Shown here one piece after another: positions 26,522-34,907 of a stretch of DNA of 64,000 nt (positions within the stretch are counted from its first letter, which is position 1; every line of letters starts with the position of its first letter). Under the pieces are notes generated by a model, which saw only the letters and a program-made list of their open reading frames with translations, was not told the origin of the DNA and did no database searches. Source of the DNA: [Empedobacter] haloabium (lineage in GTDB: Bacteria > Pseudomonadota > Gammaproteobacteria > Burkholderiales > Burkholderiaceae_D); NCBI GenBank assembly GCA_008011715.2, contig CP136508.1, forward strand, positions 3,038,001 through 3,102,000, read 5' to 3'. Made by a program: the position numbers and the translations under genes.

Positions 26522-27295
26522 TTGAGCAACGAATTCAACGGTAAAAAACTCCTGGTCATCGGTGGCACGAGCGGCATGGGCATGCAAACTGCGCGTCAGG
26601 TTCTCGCTGCCGGCGGCAGGGTCGTTATTGTCGGTAACCGTCAGGAAAAGACGGGAGCAGCGCGCAAAGACCTGGCCGCCATCGGTCACGTCGAGTCCAT
26701 CACCGCGGATCTGACGAGCGAGGCCGGCCTGGCAGCACTGCTGAAAGAAATCGACGCGAATCATCGTGACGTCGACCTGCTGGTCAACGCCGCAGGCGTC
26801 TTCTTCCCGAAGCCGTTCCTGGAACATCAGGACGCTGACTACGACCAGTACATGGCACTGAACAAGTCGGTTTTCTTCATTACGCAGAGGGTCGCTGCCA
26901 ACCTGGTCGCCGCGGAGCGCCCTGGTGCGATCGTCAACATCGGTTCGATGTGGGCCAAGCAGGCGATCGCGGCTACCCCTTCGTCGGCGTATTCGATGGC
27001 CAAGGCCGGCCTGCATTCGCTGACCCAGCATCTCGCCATGGAGCTGGCCGACAAACAGATCCGCGTCAATGCCGTCTCCCCTGCCGTGGTCGCGACGCCG
27101 ATCTACGAAGGCTTCATTCCGAAGGAGGACGTGCACGACGCACTGCAAGGCTTTAACGGCTTCCATCCAATCGGGCGCGTCGGCACCCCGCAAGATGTGG
27201 CTGAGGCTGTGGTTTTCCTGCTCTCGGACAAAGCCTCGTGGGTAACCGGCGCGGTATGGGATGTGGATGGCGGCGTGATGGCCGGCCGCAACTAA
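26522..27295 (+). CDS. Short-chain dehydrogenase/reductase
   Basis: NAD(P)-dependent oxidoreductase of the classical SDR family, 257 residues. It has the Rossmann motif G14-G15-T-S-G18-M-G20, the NAAG motif (LLVNAAGVF), catalytic Y157 and K161 (AYSMAKAG), and a C-terminal DVDGGVMAG end. The start is a TTG at 26522, preceded by a GAGG site; no in-frame ATG fits the family's N-terminus. It leads a three-gene set with an AhpD-like protein and a cupin, opposite a LysR regulator. The substrate is unknown. Confidence 0.9.
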   Translation: MSNEFNGKKLLVIGGTSGMGMQTARQVLAAGGRVVIVGNRQEKTGAARKDLAAIGHVESITADLTSEAGLAALLKEIDANHRDVDLLVNAAGVFFPKPFLEHQDADYDQYMALNKSVFFITQRVAANLVAAERPGAIVNIGSMWAKQAIAATPSSAYSMAKAGLHSLTQHLAMELADKQIRVNAVSPAVVATPIYEGFIPKEDVHDALQGFNGFHPIGRVGTPQDVAEAVVFLLSDKASWVTGAVWDVDGGVMAGRN

Positions 27296-27341
27296 AACAA
27301 CGCGACGAACGAATCAGCAACAGAACACGAAGGAACTGATT

Positions 27342-27686
27342 ATGATGCAAGACTGGAACGGTTACCGCGATGCGCTGCTTGTACGCGTGCGCGACTTCGC
27401 CAAACAGACGCCCGATGTCATCCGCGGCCTGGCCACGATCGAACATGCGGCTGTCAAGACCGGGCACCTGGAGCCCAAAGTCCATGAGCTGATTGCGCTA
27501 GCGGTGGCCGTTACGACGCGGTGCGACGGTTGTATTTCCGTGCATACCCAAAAAGCCGTGGAGCACGGTGCCACCATCGGCGAGATTTCCGAGGCGCTGG
27601 GTGTTGCCGTCGCCCTGAACGCGGGCGCAGTGTTGACGTACTCGGCGCGTGTCATCGAGGCGCATGCCCAGCTCGTCAATTCTTAA
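27342..27686 (+). CDS. AhpD/carboxymuconolactone decarboxylase-like protein
   Basis: A 114-residue helical protein of the CMD family. The redox motif C61-x2-C64 with H68 (TRCDGCISVHTQKA) is the AhpD-type active site, so a peroxidase-reductase or detoxifying role is likelier than lactone decarboxylation. An AAGGAA site precedes ATG 27342; the next codon is also ATG. It lies 46 bases after the SDR gene and is probably in the same operon. Confidence 0.9.
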   Translation: MMQDWNGYRDALLVRVRDFAKQTPDVIRGLATIEHAAVKTGHLEPKVHELIALAVAVTTRCDGCISVHTQKAVEHGATIGEISEALGVAVALNAGAVLTYSARVIEAHAQLVNS

Positions 27687-27743
27687 ACTAGCGGAAGCAC
27701 TGGCTGCCAACGCTCGCCAGTGCGCTCCGCTCCAGGAGGGTCA

Positions 27744-28412
27744 ATGCTCGTCAATGCAGATTTCACACAACCCGTCATCGTCAAGCCGGGGGAGTATCAA
27801 TGGCGCGCCTCACCATCGGCGGGCGTCGAGCGCGTCATGCTCGATCGCAGCGGCGCCGAAGTGGCGAGAGCGACGAGCATTGTGCGCTACGCACCTGGCT
27901 CCACCTTTCCCGCTCATCGTCACCCGGGCGGCGAGGAAATCCTGGTCCTGTCCGGCACGTTCTCGGCGGATGACGAGCATTTCCCCGCCGGCTGGTATCT
28001 GCGCAACCCGCCGGGCTCCACGCACCGGCCGGCAAGTGCCGCCGGCACCACGATTTTCGTCAAGCTGATGCAGATGGCGGCGACGGAAACACAGCCAGTT
28101 CGCATCGATACCAACGATCCAGAAAACTGGTTTCCGATACCCGATGGACAAACCTGTCCCCTGTTCACCGATGGTGCGGAGGACGTGCGTCTGGTGCGCC
28201 TCGTGCCTGGCGTACGTGTTTTTGCCGGGCCCATCCATGGCGCTGAGATATTGCTTCTTGCCGGTACATTGACCGCCGCTGACCAGGAGTACAGTCCCGG
28301 CACCTGGATACGCCTGCCCTCGGGCGAATACGCTGCACTGGTGGCCGGGGAACACGGCGTCGAGTGCTATGTGAAGACCGGTACGCCTCAAGCCATGAAC
28401 TGGAGCGAATGA
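27744..28412 (+). CDS. Double-cupin protein (ChrR-like)
   Basis: A 222-residue protein with two cupin domains (about 35-100 and 145-215). The first has the metal-ligand pattern H-x-H...E (FPAHRHPGGEEILVLSGTF) and resembles the ChrR anti-sigma cupin domain. The second lacks the full histidine set. The start ATG 27744 is chosen because it follows a strong CAGGAGG site; an upstream ATG adds only eight residues. No zinc-binding anti-sigma N-terminus and no sigma factor gene are present, so it is probably a stand-alone oxidative or metabolite-handling cupin. Confidence 0.8.
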   Translation: MLVNADFTQPVIVKPGEYQWRASPSAGVERVMLDRSGAEVARATSIVRYAPGSTFPAHRHPGGEEILVLSGTFSADDEHFPAGWYLRNPPGSTHRPASAAGTTIFVKLMQMAATETQPVRIDTNDPENWFPIPDGQTCPLFTDGAEDVRLVRLVPGVRVFAGPIHGAEILLLAGTLTAADQEYSPGTWIRLPSGEYAALVAGEHGVECYVKTGTPQAMNWSE

Positions 28413-28587
28413 TCAACAACTGGATATGTCAGCGCACCGCAGGCGATGCGCCTGGAAGGCGCCATGCATGCCTTGATCGACGCCCTGCGTCGAGGCGTCA
28501 ACCCCTCACGCATTGTCACCGGTCAGAGCCGTTCTGAAGCGAAGATGGCCTGTCCGGGAAGGCCCATTCCGTTGCGCAACACGGCTG

Positions 28588-29427
28588 CTAGACGAGCGCG
28601 TGCATCAGCCTTGTCACGTTACCTGCCTGGGCCCCATCGGCGCGTTCTTTCAGGTAGCGCTCGGTGAGCTGCTCCGGGCGGATGTTGGTGACGGTCCGGT
28701 AGCCGCGCTGCCGCATTCGCTCTTCGAGTCGCACCGGGTCGAAGAATGTCTTCAGCGGCTCGCCGTCTTCCGCCAGTTTTGCGCCAAGCATTTCCAGGCC
28801 CATCCTTTCCAGCGGCGCCAGCAAGGATGGCTCGACAATATAGTCGAACACGACCGCGCTGCCGGGCGCGCAACCCGACACGAAGTCCAGGGTCCTGAAC
28901 ACTGCCGCATCTTCCAGATAAGGCGTCACGCCAAGCCAGGAAAAGAACGCAGGCGCCTCCCGGTCGAAGCCTGCATGCGCCAATCCGGCGTCCAGCTGGT
29001 CTTGTTCGAAGTCGGCCGTTACGTAGCGCACCGTTTCCGGCGCTTCGATGCCGGCCACGCGCAGCGCATCGCGCTTGGCTCGCTGGGCGCCAGGCAGGTC
29101 GACCTCGAAGATCCGGCTGCCGACGTCCGGCTGCCGGTAGGCCCAGGTATCCAGACCAGCGCCCAGCAGCACGTGCTGGCGTACACCACGCTGCCATGCG
29201 CCGGCCCACTCGTCTTCGGCAAGCCGGCTGCGCACCGCCAGCGCGGTGCGCAGTGCCTTGCTCAGCGGATCAGCAGCTTGAGCTTGCATTCGCAATACTT
29301 CCGCGCGCCCTGCTTCGCCCAGGATCCGCAATGCGAGGGGATCGTCGAAAATGCGTGGCTCATCCATCAGTTGATGCAGGGCCCGCAGGGCCGCGACCGC
29401 AAACGTGCTGTTTTTCGTCATTGTCAA
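28588..29427 (-). CDS. Class I SAM-dependent methyltransferase (LCM family)
   Basis: A 279-residue methyltransferase of the leucine-carboxyl-methyltransferase-like family of small-molecule O-methyltransferases. It shows an N-terminal RxRxF-like region (DEPRIFDDPLALRIL), a SAM-binding motif (HVLLGAGLDTWAYR) and the acidic loop (IFEVDLPGAQRAKRDAL). It is transcribed opposite to the ars operon, with about 120 bases between its start and the ars promoter. Its substrate cannot be told. It is not an ArsM: the characteristic cysteines are missing. Confidence 0.85.
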   Translation of the reverse strand: MTMTKNSTFAVAALRALHQLMDEPRIFDDPLALRILGEAGRAEVLRMQAQAADPLSKALRTALAVRSRLAEDEWAGAWQRGVRQHVLLGAGLDTWAYRQPDVGSRIFEVDLPGAQRAKRDALRVAGIEAPETVRYVTADFEQDQLDAGLAHAGFDREAPAFFSWLGVTPYLEDAAVFRTLDFVSGCAPGSAVVFDYIVEPSLLAPLERMGLEMLGAKLAEDGEPLKTFFDPVRLEERMRQRGYRTVTNIRPEQLTERYLKERADGAQAGNVTRLMHALV

Positions 29428-29544
29428 TGTACTCTCCGAAGTTTGTCATGAACTAACCGGGAGCCAGGCTAAAGCCTGACGCAGGGAGAGGGTCAAGCAA
29501 TGAGGCCCACTGCCCAGCTGCCGCCCTACGCCGCGATTCGATGC

Positions 29545-29573
29545 TATAATTCGATAATCGTCAAAATATCGAA
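29545..29573 (+). promoter_or_regulatory. arsR promoter with ArsR-type operator
   Basis: A perfect TATAAT -10 box (29545-29550) is overlapped at its last base by an inverted repeat TTCGATA (29550-29556) and TATCGAA (29567-29573). The repeat matches the style of known ArsR-family operators and lies just before the arsR start. Binding there would block transcription until arsenite releases the repressor. No good -35 box is seen. Confidence 0.7.
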
Positions 29574-29578
29574 CTTAT

Positions 29579-29911
29579 ATGGAACCCACCGCCGCCGTCA
29601 AAGCCCTGGCCGCCCTCGCCCACGAGTCGCGCCTGGCCACGTTCCGCTTGTTGGTCCAGGCCGGCCCGTCCGGCCTGGCCGCCAGCAGGATCGCCGAGGC
29701 GTTGGGGATACCTGCCTCGTCGCTGTCGTTCCACTTGAAGGAGCTCAGCCACGCCGGCCTGGTGACTTCGCGCCAGGACGGCCGCTATCTGTTCTATGCA
29801 GCGCAGTACGACGCGATGAACGCCCTGCTCGGTTTTCTTACCGAGAATTGCTGCGGTGGCGCGCCCTGCTCCGTCGCCGAGCCAACCGATGCGGCGGGTT
29901 GCGGCTGCTGA
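29579..29911 (+). CDS. arsR: ArsR-family arsenite-responsive repressor
   Basis: A 110-residue winged-helix repressor. The recognition helix is in IPASSLSFHLKELSHAGLV. The classical helix-3 CVC metal site is absent. Instead cysteines are at the C-terminus: C91, C92 and C97 (ENCCGGAPC), plus C108 and C110 (GCGC). This is like the ArsR type that binds As(III) through a C-terminal Cys triad, as in Acidithiobacillus. It is first in the ars operon and close to its own operator, so autoregulation is expected. Confidence 0.93.
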   Translation: MEPTAAVKALAALAHESRLATFRLLVQAGPSGLAASRIAEALGIPASSLSFHLKELSHAGLVTSRQDGRYLFYAAQYDAMNALLGFLTENCCGGAPCSVAEPTDAAGCGC

Positions 29912-29946
29912 GACCGGCCCACACGCATCCTGATATGCATCCCACC

Positions 29947-30462
29947 ATGCCCAACATCGCTATCCGCCCAGCCATCGCAGCCGATGCCGCGCGCATCTGT
30001 GCCATCTATAACCCCTATGTCGAGGCAAGCACGATCACGTTCGAGGAGGCGCCCGTCAGCGCGGCCGAAATGGCCGGCCGGATCGACGCCGTCCATGCCG
30101 ACGGCTTGCCGTGGCTGGTCCTGTGCCGCGACGGTGAGGTGATCGGTTATGCCTATGCCACCAGATGGCGCGCGCGGCCCGCGTACCGCTACGCGGTGGA
30201 GAGCACCGTTTATCTTGCCGAAGGCGCGGCGGGCACCGGCCACGGCGAGCGCCTGTACCGGCATCTGCTCGACGCGCTGGGCGCACTGGGCTTGCACACC
30301 GTGATCGGCGGTATCGCCCAGCCGAACGTGCGCAGCGTGGCACTGCACGAGCGCCTGGGCTTTACCAAGGTGGCGCACTTCGCCGAGGTGGGCTTCAAGC
30401 TCGGCCGCTGGGTCGACGTCGCCTACTGGCAACTCGTGCTGCCTGCCGGTCCCACCCACTGA
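29947..30462 (+). CDS. arsN1: ArsN1-type GNAT N-acetyltransferase
   Basis: A 171-residue acetyltransferase of the phosphinothricin acetyltransferase type, found in ars operons as ArsN1. It uses acetyl-CoA to N-acetylate arsinothricin or similar glutamate analogues and so inactivates them. Visible are IRPAIAADAARICAIYN, the ITFEEAPV loop, the CoA-binding GTGHGERLY region and the end HFAEVGFKLGRWVDVAYWQL. ATG 29947 fits the family start; an ATG at 29935 is also in frame. It lies between arsR and arsC, which supports the arsenic role. Confidence 0.85.
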   Translation: MPNIAIRPAIAADAARICAIYNPYVEASTITFEEAPVSAAEMAGRIDAVHADGLPWLVLCRDGEVIGYAYATRWRARPAYRYAVESTVYLAEGAAGTGHGERLYRHLLDALGALGLHTVIGGIAQPNVRSVALHERLGFTKVAHFAEVGFKLGRWVDVAYWQLVLPAGPTH

Positions 30463-30485
30463 TCATTTCTTACCCAAGGCTCGCC

Positions 30486-30965
30486 ATGAACGTACTGTTT
30501 CTCTGCACCGGAAATTCCTGCCGCTCGCTGATCAGCGAGGCGCTCTTCAACCACCTGGCGCCGGCCGGCTGGCGCGCCATCAGCGCCGGCAGCCAGCCGA
30601 CCGGCAAGCTCAACGAGCGAGCGCTCGCGCTGCTGGCCGCCAAGGGCATCCCGACCGCCGGCTATTACAGTAAATCCTGGGCCGATCTGCCCGTCACGCC
30701 GGACATCGTCGTCACCGTCTGTGCCAGTGCCGCCGGCGAGACGTGCCCGGCCTACCTCGGTCCGGTGCTGCGCACGCATTGGGGCGTGGACGATCCCAGC
30801 CACGTGGCCGGCACCGACGAGCAGGTGAGCGCCGCGTTCGAACGGGCCTATGCGATCCTGCGTGCCCGCATCGAGGCATTCCTGGCCCTGCCGCTCGACA
30901 CACTGAAAACGGAACGCACCGCCCTCAAGGCTGAGCTCGACCGCATCGGCCATCTCGAACCCTGA
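30486..30965 (+). CDS. arsC: Arsenate reductase, low-molecular-weight phosphatase type
   Basis: A 159-residue enzyme that reduces As(V) to As(III). The P-loop C7-TGNS-C12-R13 (FLCTGNSCRS) is the LMW-PTPase signature. C79 and C87 (VCASAAGETC) supply the cysteine relay seen in thioredoxin-coupled ArsC. The start ATG 30486 lies 24 bases after the arsN1 stop. It feeds arsenite to ArsB, the next gene. Confidence 0.92.
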   Translation: MNVLFLCTGNSCRSLISEALFNHLAPAGWRAISAGSQPTGKLNERALALLAAKGIPTAGYYSKSWADLPVTPDIVVTVCASAAGETCPAYLGPVLRTHWGVDDPSHVAGTDEQVSAAFERAYAILRARIEAFLALPLDTLKTERTALKAELDRIGHLEP

Positions 30966-31022
30966 TCCTTCCCGGCCCGGCCGCTGCCGCGCGTCCGGCG
31001 CCACCCAGACTGAAAGACTGTC

Positions 31023-32303
31023 GTGCTTACCGCTTTCCTCATTTTCCTGGGCACGCTCGTGCTCGTCATCTGGCAACCGCGCGGCCTGGGCATCGGCTGG
31101 AGCGCCGCGGCCGGCGCCGCCGTCGCCCTGCTTGCCGGCGTCATCCATATCAGCGACATCCCGACGGTGTGGCACATCGTCTGGAACGCCACCGGGGCGT
31201 TCGTGGCCATCATCGTCATCAGCCTGCTGCTGGACAAGGCCGGACTGTTCGAGTGGAGCGCGCTGCACGTGGCGCGCTGGGGCGGTGGCAACGGCCGGCG
31301 CCTGTTCGTGCTGCTGGTGCTGCTCGGCGCCGCGGTGGCGGCACTGTTCGCCAACGACGGCGCGGCGCTGATCCTGACGCCGATCGTCATCGCGATGCTG
31401 CGCGCGCTACGCTTCACGCCGCGGGCGACGCTTGCGTTCGTGATGGCCGCGGGGTTCATCGCCGACACCGCCAGCCTGCCGCTGGTGGTGTCCAACCTGG
31501 TCAATATCGTCTCGGCCGACTACTTCGGCATCGGCTTTGCCCGCTACGCCGCCGTGATGGTTCCGGTCAACCTGGTCGCCGTGGCCGCGACGCTGGGCGC
31601 GCTGGTCTGGTACTTCCGCAACGATATTCCTGACGCCTACGATCTTGCCCAGCTGGGGCGTCCCGATGACGCCATCCACGACCGCGCGACCTTCCGCGCC
31701 GGCTGGTGGGTGCTCGCGCTGCTGCTGATCGGCTTCTTCTGGCTGGACGATGCCGGCATCCCGATCAGTGCCGTGGCCGCGGCCGGCGCCGTGCTGCTGC
31801 TGGCGGTGGCGGCGCGCGGCCACCGCATCTCGACACGCGAGGTGCTGCGCGGCGCGCCCTGGCAAGTCGTCGTGTTCTCGCTGGGCATGTACCTGGTCGT
31901 CTACGGCCTGCGCAACGCCGGCCTGACCGGCTATCTGACGGCCATGCTGGATCGTTGCGCCGGCTACGGCGTCTGGGGCGCCGCCCTCGGCACCGGCTTC
32001 ATCACGGCGATCCTGTCCTCGATCATGAACAATATGCCGACCGTCCTGGTGGGCGCGCTGGCGATCGATGCCACGTCCGCCCAGGGTGTCGTGCGCGAAG
32101 CGATGATCTACGCGAACGTCATCGGTGCCGACCTGGGACCGAAGATCACCCCGATCGGCAGCCTGGCCACCTTGTTGTGGCTGCATGTGCTGGCGGCCAG
32201 GGACATTCGCATCACGTGGGGCCAATACTTCCGCATCGGCATCGTCCTGACGCTGCCGATTCTTCTCGTCACGCTGGGCGCCCTTGCCCTGCGCCTCAGC
32301 TAA
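31023..32303 (+). CDS. arsB: ArsB arsenite efflux transporter
   Basis: A 426-residue inner-membrane protein with about 12 hydrophobic spans that exports arsenite using the proton motive force. Family landmarks are [35 protein letters not shown] and [20 protein letters not shown]. The start is GTG 31023. It is placed between arsC and arsH. No arsA ATPase gene is present, so it works as a secondary transporter. Confidence 0.93.
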   Translation: MLTAFLIFLGTLVLVIWQPRGLGIGWSAAAGAAVALLAGVIHISDIPTVWHIVWNATGAFVAIIVISLLLDKAGLFEWSALHVARWGGGNGRRLFVLLVLLGAAVAALFANDGAALILTPIVIAMLRALRFTPRATLAFVMAAGFIADTASLPLVVSNLVNIVSADYFGIGFARYAAVMVPVNLVAVAATLGALVWYFRNDIPDAYDLAQLGRPDDAIHDRATFRAGWWVLALLLIGFFWLDDAGIPISAVAAAGAVLLLAVAARGHRISTREVLRGAPWQVVVFSLGMYLVVYGLRNAGLTGYLTAMLDRCAGYGVWGAALGTGFITAILSSIMNNMPTVLVGALAIDATSAQGVVREAMIYANVIGADLGPKITPIGSLATLLWLHVLAARDIRITWGQYFRIGIVLTLPILLVTLGALALRLS

Positions 32304-32317
32304 GAAAAGGCAAACCA

Positions 32318-33034
32318 ATGGACAAGATCCCGAACCTGCCCAACATCAGGCCCGAGCTGCTGGACCGCCCGACGGTGGAGCAGCTGCGCCCGGCGCGCGA
32401 ATTCGACCATCCGCCCCGTATCCTGCTGCTGTACGGATCGCTGCGCGAACGCTCCTTCAGCCGCTTCCTGACGTTCGAGGCGGCGCGCATCCTCGAGCAC
32501 TTCGGCGCCGAGGTCAGGATCTTCGATCCGACGGAACTGCCGATGGTGGGCAGCGTGCCCGACACCCATCCGAAGGTGGTCGAACTGCGCGAGCTCTGCC
32601 TGTGGTCCGAAGGCCAGGTCTGGTGCAGCCCCGAGCGCCACGGTGCCGTCACCGCCGTCATGAAGAACCAGATCGACTGGATCCCGCTGGAGCAAGGTGC
32701 CGTGCGCCCAAGCCAGGGTCGGACACTGGCGGTCATGCAGGTCTGCGGCGGCTCGCAATCGTTCAACGTGGTCAATACGCTGCGCCTGCTGGGCCGCTGG
32801 ATGCGCATGTTCACGATCCCGAACCAGTCGTCGGTGCCGATGGCCTACAAGGAGTTCGACGACGAGGGGCGCATGCGGCCGTCCGCCTATTACGACCGGG
32901 TGGTCGACGTGATGGAGGAATTGTTCAAGATGACGCTGCTGATGCGCGGCCGGGTCGATTACCTGACCGATCGCTACAGCGAGCGCAACGAGCGGGCCGT
33001 GAAGTCGATCGACCGGCAACTGCGGCAGCTGTAG
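32318..33034 (+). CDS. arsH: ArsH NADPH-dependent FMN reductase
   Basis: A flavodoxin-like oxidoreductase of 238 residues. ArsH enzymes oxidise trivalent organoarsenicals or reduce other acceptors with NADPH. It shows the FMN phosphate loop [12 protein letters not shown] and the ArsH-specific blocks [16 protein letters not shown] and [22 protein letters not shown] 32318 follows a GAAAAGG site, 14 bases after arsB. It is the last gene of the operon. Confidence 0.95.
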   Translation: MDKIPNLPNIRPELLDRPTVEQLRPAREFDHPPRILLLYGSLRERSFSRFLTFEAARILEHFGAEVRIFDPTELPMVGSVPDTHPKVVELRELCLWSEGQVWCSPERHGAVTAVMKNQIDWIPLEQGAVRPSQGRTLAVMQVCGGSQSFNVVNTLRLLGRWMRMFTIPNQSSVPMAYKEFDDEGRMRPSAYYDRVVDVMEELFKMTLLMRGRVDYLTDRYSERNERAVKSIDRQLRQL

Positions 33035-33134
33035 AGATTAACGGCCGGCCCAGGCGTTGGTGATGATTGGTGAGAATCCGGGCATTGTTTCCCTGATACA
33101 ATGTCCGCTTCTCAATATTCAATACGGTAAGGCA

Positions 33135-33740
33135 ATGACCTCTTCCCCCCTGTTCCGACGTTTCTCCGTTGTCGCCATGCTGGCGGCCGCCACCATGCTG
33201 ACCGGCTGCGCCACTGCCTATGTCGACACCATGACCAAGGAAGTCGCGGTTGCCGACTACAAGAAGCCAGCGCAAATCAAGCCGGTGACGGTGTCGTTCG
33301 AATTCCAGACGAAGGGCGCGCCCAACAGCCGCGCGACGGAGTTCCTGAAGACGCAGGTCGTCGAGCAGGTCGTCGGCAGCGGCCTGTTCAAGGATGCCGG
33401 CGGCGCGGCCGATGCGGGCAAGCTGCAGGTCGTCCTGAACAATGTGGCGGTCGACGGTCAGAACCCCGCCGCCGCGGGCTTTGTCACCGGCCTGACCTTT
33501 GGCGCGGTGGGCAGCACGGTGACCGACGGCTACGTCTGCACGATCTCCTACCTGCCGCCCGGCCAGAGCCAGCCGGTGCAGGTGGCGGCACGGCATGCGA
33601 TCCACACCACGGTGGGCGCGTCCGGTGCGCCGGCAAACGCCGAGAAATCGCCGAACATGGAAACGGCCGTGCGCAAGATGACCCGCGACGTGGTCAGCAC
33701 CGCCCTGCGTGACCTGTCCAACGCCCCAGCCTTCAACTAA
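33135..33740 (+). CDS. Small lipoprotein, DUF4410-like
   Basis: A 201-residue exported protein with a lipoprotein signal peptide (LAAATMLTGC, lipobox LTGC). The mature part has the DUF4410-like look: a beta-strand VTVSFEF, a LQVVLNNVAV strand and the Gly/Ala-rich segment FVTGLTFGAVGSTVTDGY. The start ATG 33135 gives the signal peptide directly. It is 10 bases upstream of another small lipoprotein gene, and both end at one terminator. Function unknown; envelope location is well supported. Confidence 0.75.
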   Translation: MTSSPLFRRFSVVAMLAAATMLTGCATAYVDTMTKEVAVADYKKPAQIKPVTVSFEFQTKGAPNSRATEFLKTQVVEQVVGSGLFKDAGGAADAGKLQVVLNNVAVDGQNPAAAGFVTGLTFGAVGSTVTDGYVCTISYLPPGQSQPVQVAARHAIHTTVGASGAPANAEKSPNMETAVRKMTRDVVSTALRDLSNAPAFN

Positions 33741-33750
33741 GGAGCCGGCG

Positions 33751-34341
33751 ATGCAGCGTTTCATGCGTTTGCTGGCCATGGCCGGCGTCCTGCTCGCAGC
33801 CACCCAGCTGGTCGGTTGTGCCTCGACCATGATGGGGCAACCGGCCGCGTCGATGGACAATACCGTCAAGCTGCGCGACGGCGCCGCCGCGATGGCCCCT
33901 GCGGCCGTCGGCACCTTCATGCTGGAACCCGGCAAGTCCGCCGGCCTGGACCAGTCCGTCAGCGTGCGGGGTGCGAATACCTTGACCTCGCCGATCGGCA
34001 ACTCGTTTGCCCAGTACCTGGGGGAGACGCTGCGCGTCGAGCTGGAGGCGGCCCAGCTGCTGGATCAGAAGTCGTCGACCCGCATCACGGGCACCCTGCT
34101 GGACTCGGCTCTGGATGCGGGCATGAGCACCGGCACGGGACGTCTGCAGGCACGTTTCGTCGTGAAGCAGGCCGAGGCCGTCAAGTATGACCGCACCCTG
34201 ACGGTGGATGCGCAATGGGAATCGTCGTTCATGGCCGTCGTCGCCGTGCCCGCCGCGATGCAGAACTACCAGCTGATGTACCGCAAGCTGGTCGGCCAGC
34301 TGTTCGACGACCCGGCGTTCCGCAAGGCGCTGGCGAAGTAA
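33751..34341 (+). CDS. Small lipoprotein of unknown function
   Basis: A 196-residue protein with a lipobox LVGC after a hydrophobic signal. The start ATG 33751 follows an AAGGAG site. The mature part contains alternating strands and the block SFAQYLGETLRVELEAAQLL. It resembles small outer-membrane lipoproteins that accompany the upstream partner. It is second in a two-gene operon closed by a strong terminator. Confidence 0.72.
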   Translation: MQRFMRLLAMAGVLLAATQLVGCASTMMGQPAASMDNTVKLRDGAAAMAPAAVGTFMLEPGKSAGLDQSVSVRGANTLTSPIGNSFAQYLGETLRVELEAAQLLDQKSSTRITGTLLDSALDAGMSTGTGRLQARFVVKQAEAVKYDRTLTVDAQWESSFMAVVAVPAAMQNYQLMYRKLVGQLFDDPAFRKALAK

Positions 34342-34348
34342 TCCAGCA

Positions 34349-34375
34349 AGCCCGGCAACGCCGGGCTTTTTCTTT
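34349..34375 (+). terminator. Rho-independent terminator
   Basis: An 8-bp GC-rich stem (AGCCCGGC / GCCGGGCT) with an AAC loop is followed by TTTTCTTT. It starts eight bases after the stop of the second lipoprotein gene and has the classical form. Confidence 0.88.
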
Positions 34376-34475
34376 AGCCGGCAAAAACACGCGGGTGGCA
34401 CGAACCCTCCATGCCGGGTATCATTGCGGCGCGGGCCGGCAATCGTGCCGCCCGCGCACCCGACCGAACCCACCC

Positions 34476-34832
34476 ATGCGCCGCTGGCTCCTCATCCTGC
34501 TGATGCTGATCTACCCGTTCCAGGTGACCCTGGCGATGGCGGATGGCTGCTGCCTGGCGACGCCGGCCGGCATCACGCACCATGCGGACGACGATGGCGG
34601 CGCCAGCGTGCAGCCAGTCCTCAGCGTCGACGACGGCGCGGGCGCGGCCGGCGATCCGCATTGTCCGGCTTGCGTGTTCGCTCACAGCAGCTGCATCCCG
34701 CACCAAACCACCCTCTATCCTTCCGCGCCCGAGCGGCTCGCGACGGCGCCGCTGGCCGACCTGTCGCCCGCATCGCTGCTGGCCGGCCGCCCCGAGCGGC
34801 CCCAGTGGAACGCCGCCCGGCGTGCCCACTGA
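34476..34832 (+). CDS. czcI: CzcI-like small exported protein
   Basis: A 118-residue protein with a signal peptide (MRRWLLILLMLIYPFQVTLA). The mature part contains Cys and His residues (DGCCLATP, CPACVFAHSSCIPH). Size, signal sequence and position directly upstream of czcCBA match CzcI, a small periplasmic protein thought to regulate Czc. The start is ATG 34476. Its C-terminus is rich in Arg and Pro. Confidence 0.75.
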   Translation: MRRWLLILLMLIYPFQVTLAMADGCCLATPAGITHHADDDGGASVQPVLSVDDGAGAAGDPHCPACVFAHSSCIPHQTTLYPSAPERLATAPLADLSPASLLAGRPERPQWNAARRAH

Positions 34833-34907
34833 TACGCGCGGCCCCGCCGCGCCAGTACCTCCGCACGCCTGATCCGTCCATTCGTTAATCAGACATCAGG
34901 AGTCAGC

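Noticed and set aside
28446..28667. A 73-codon plus-strand frame before the methyltransferase gene
   Set aside because: It runs into the antisense of the methyltransferase and has no convincing start or domain.
28588..29427. The methyltransferase as an arsenite methylase (ArsM)
   Set aside because: The conserved ArsM cysteines are absent and the sequence follows the LCM-type O-methyltransferase pattern, despite lying next to the ars operon.
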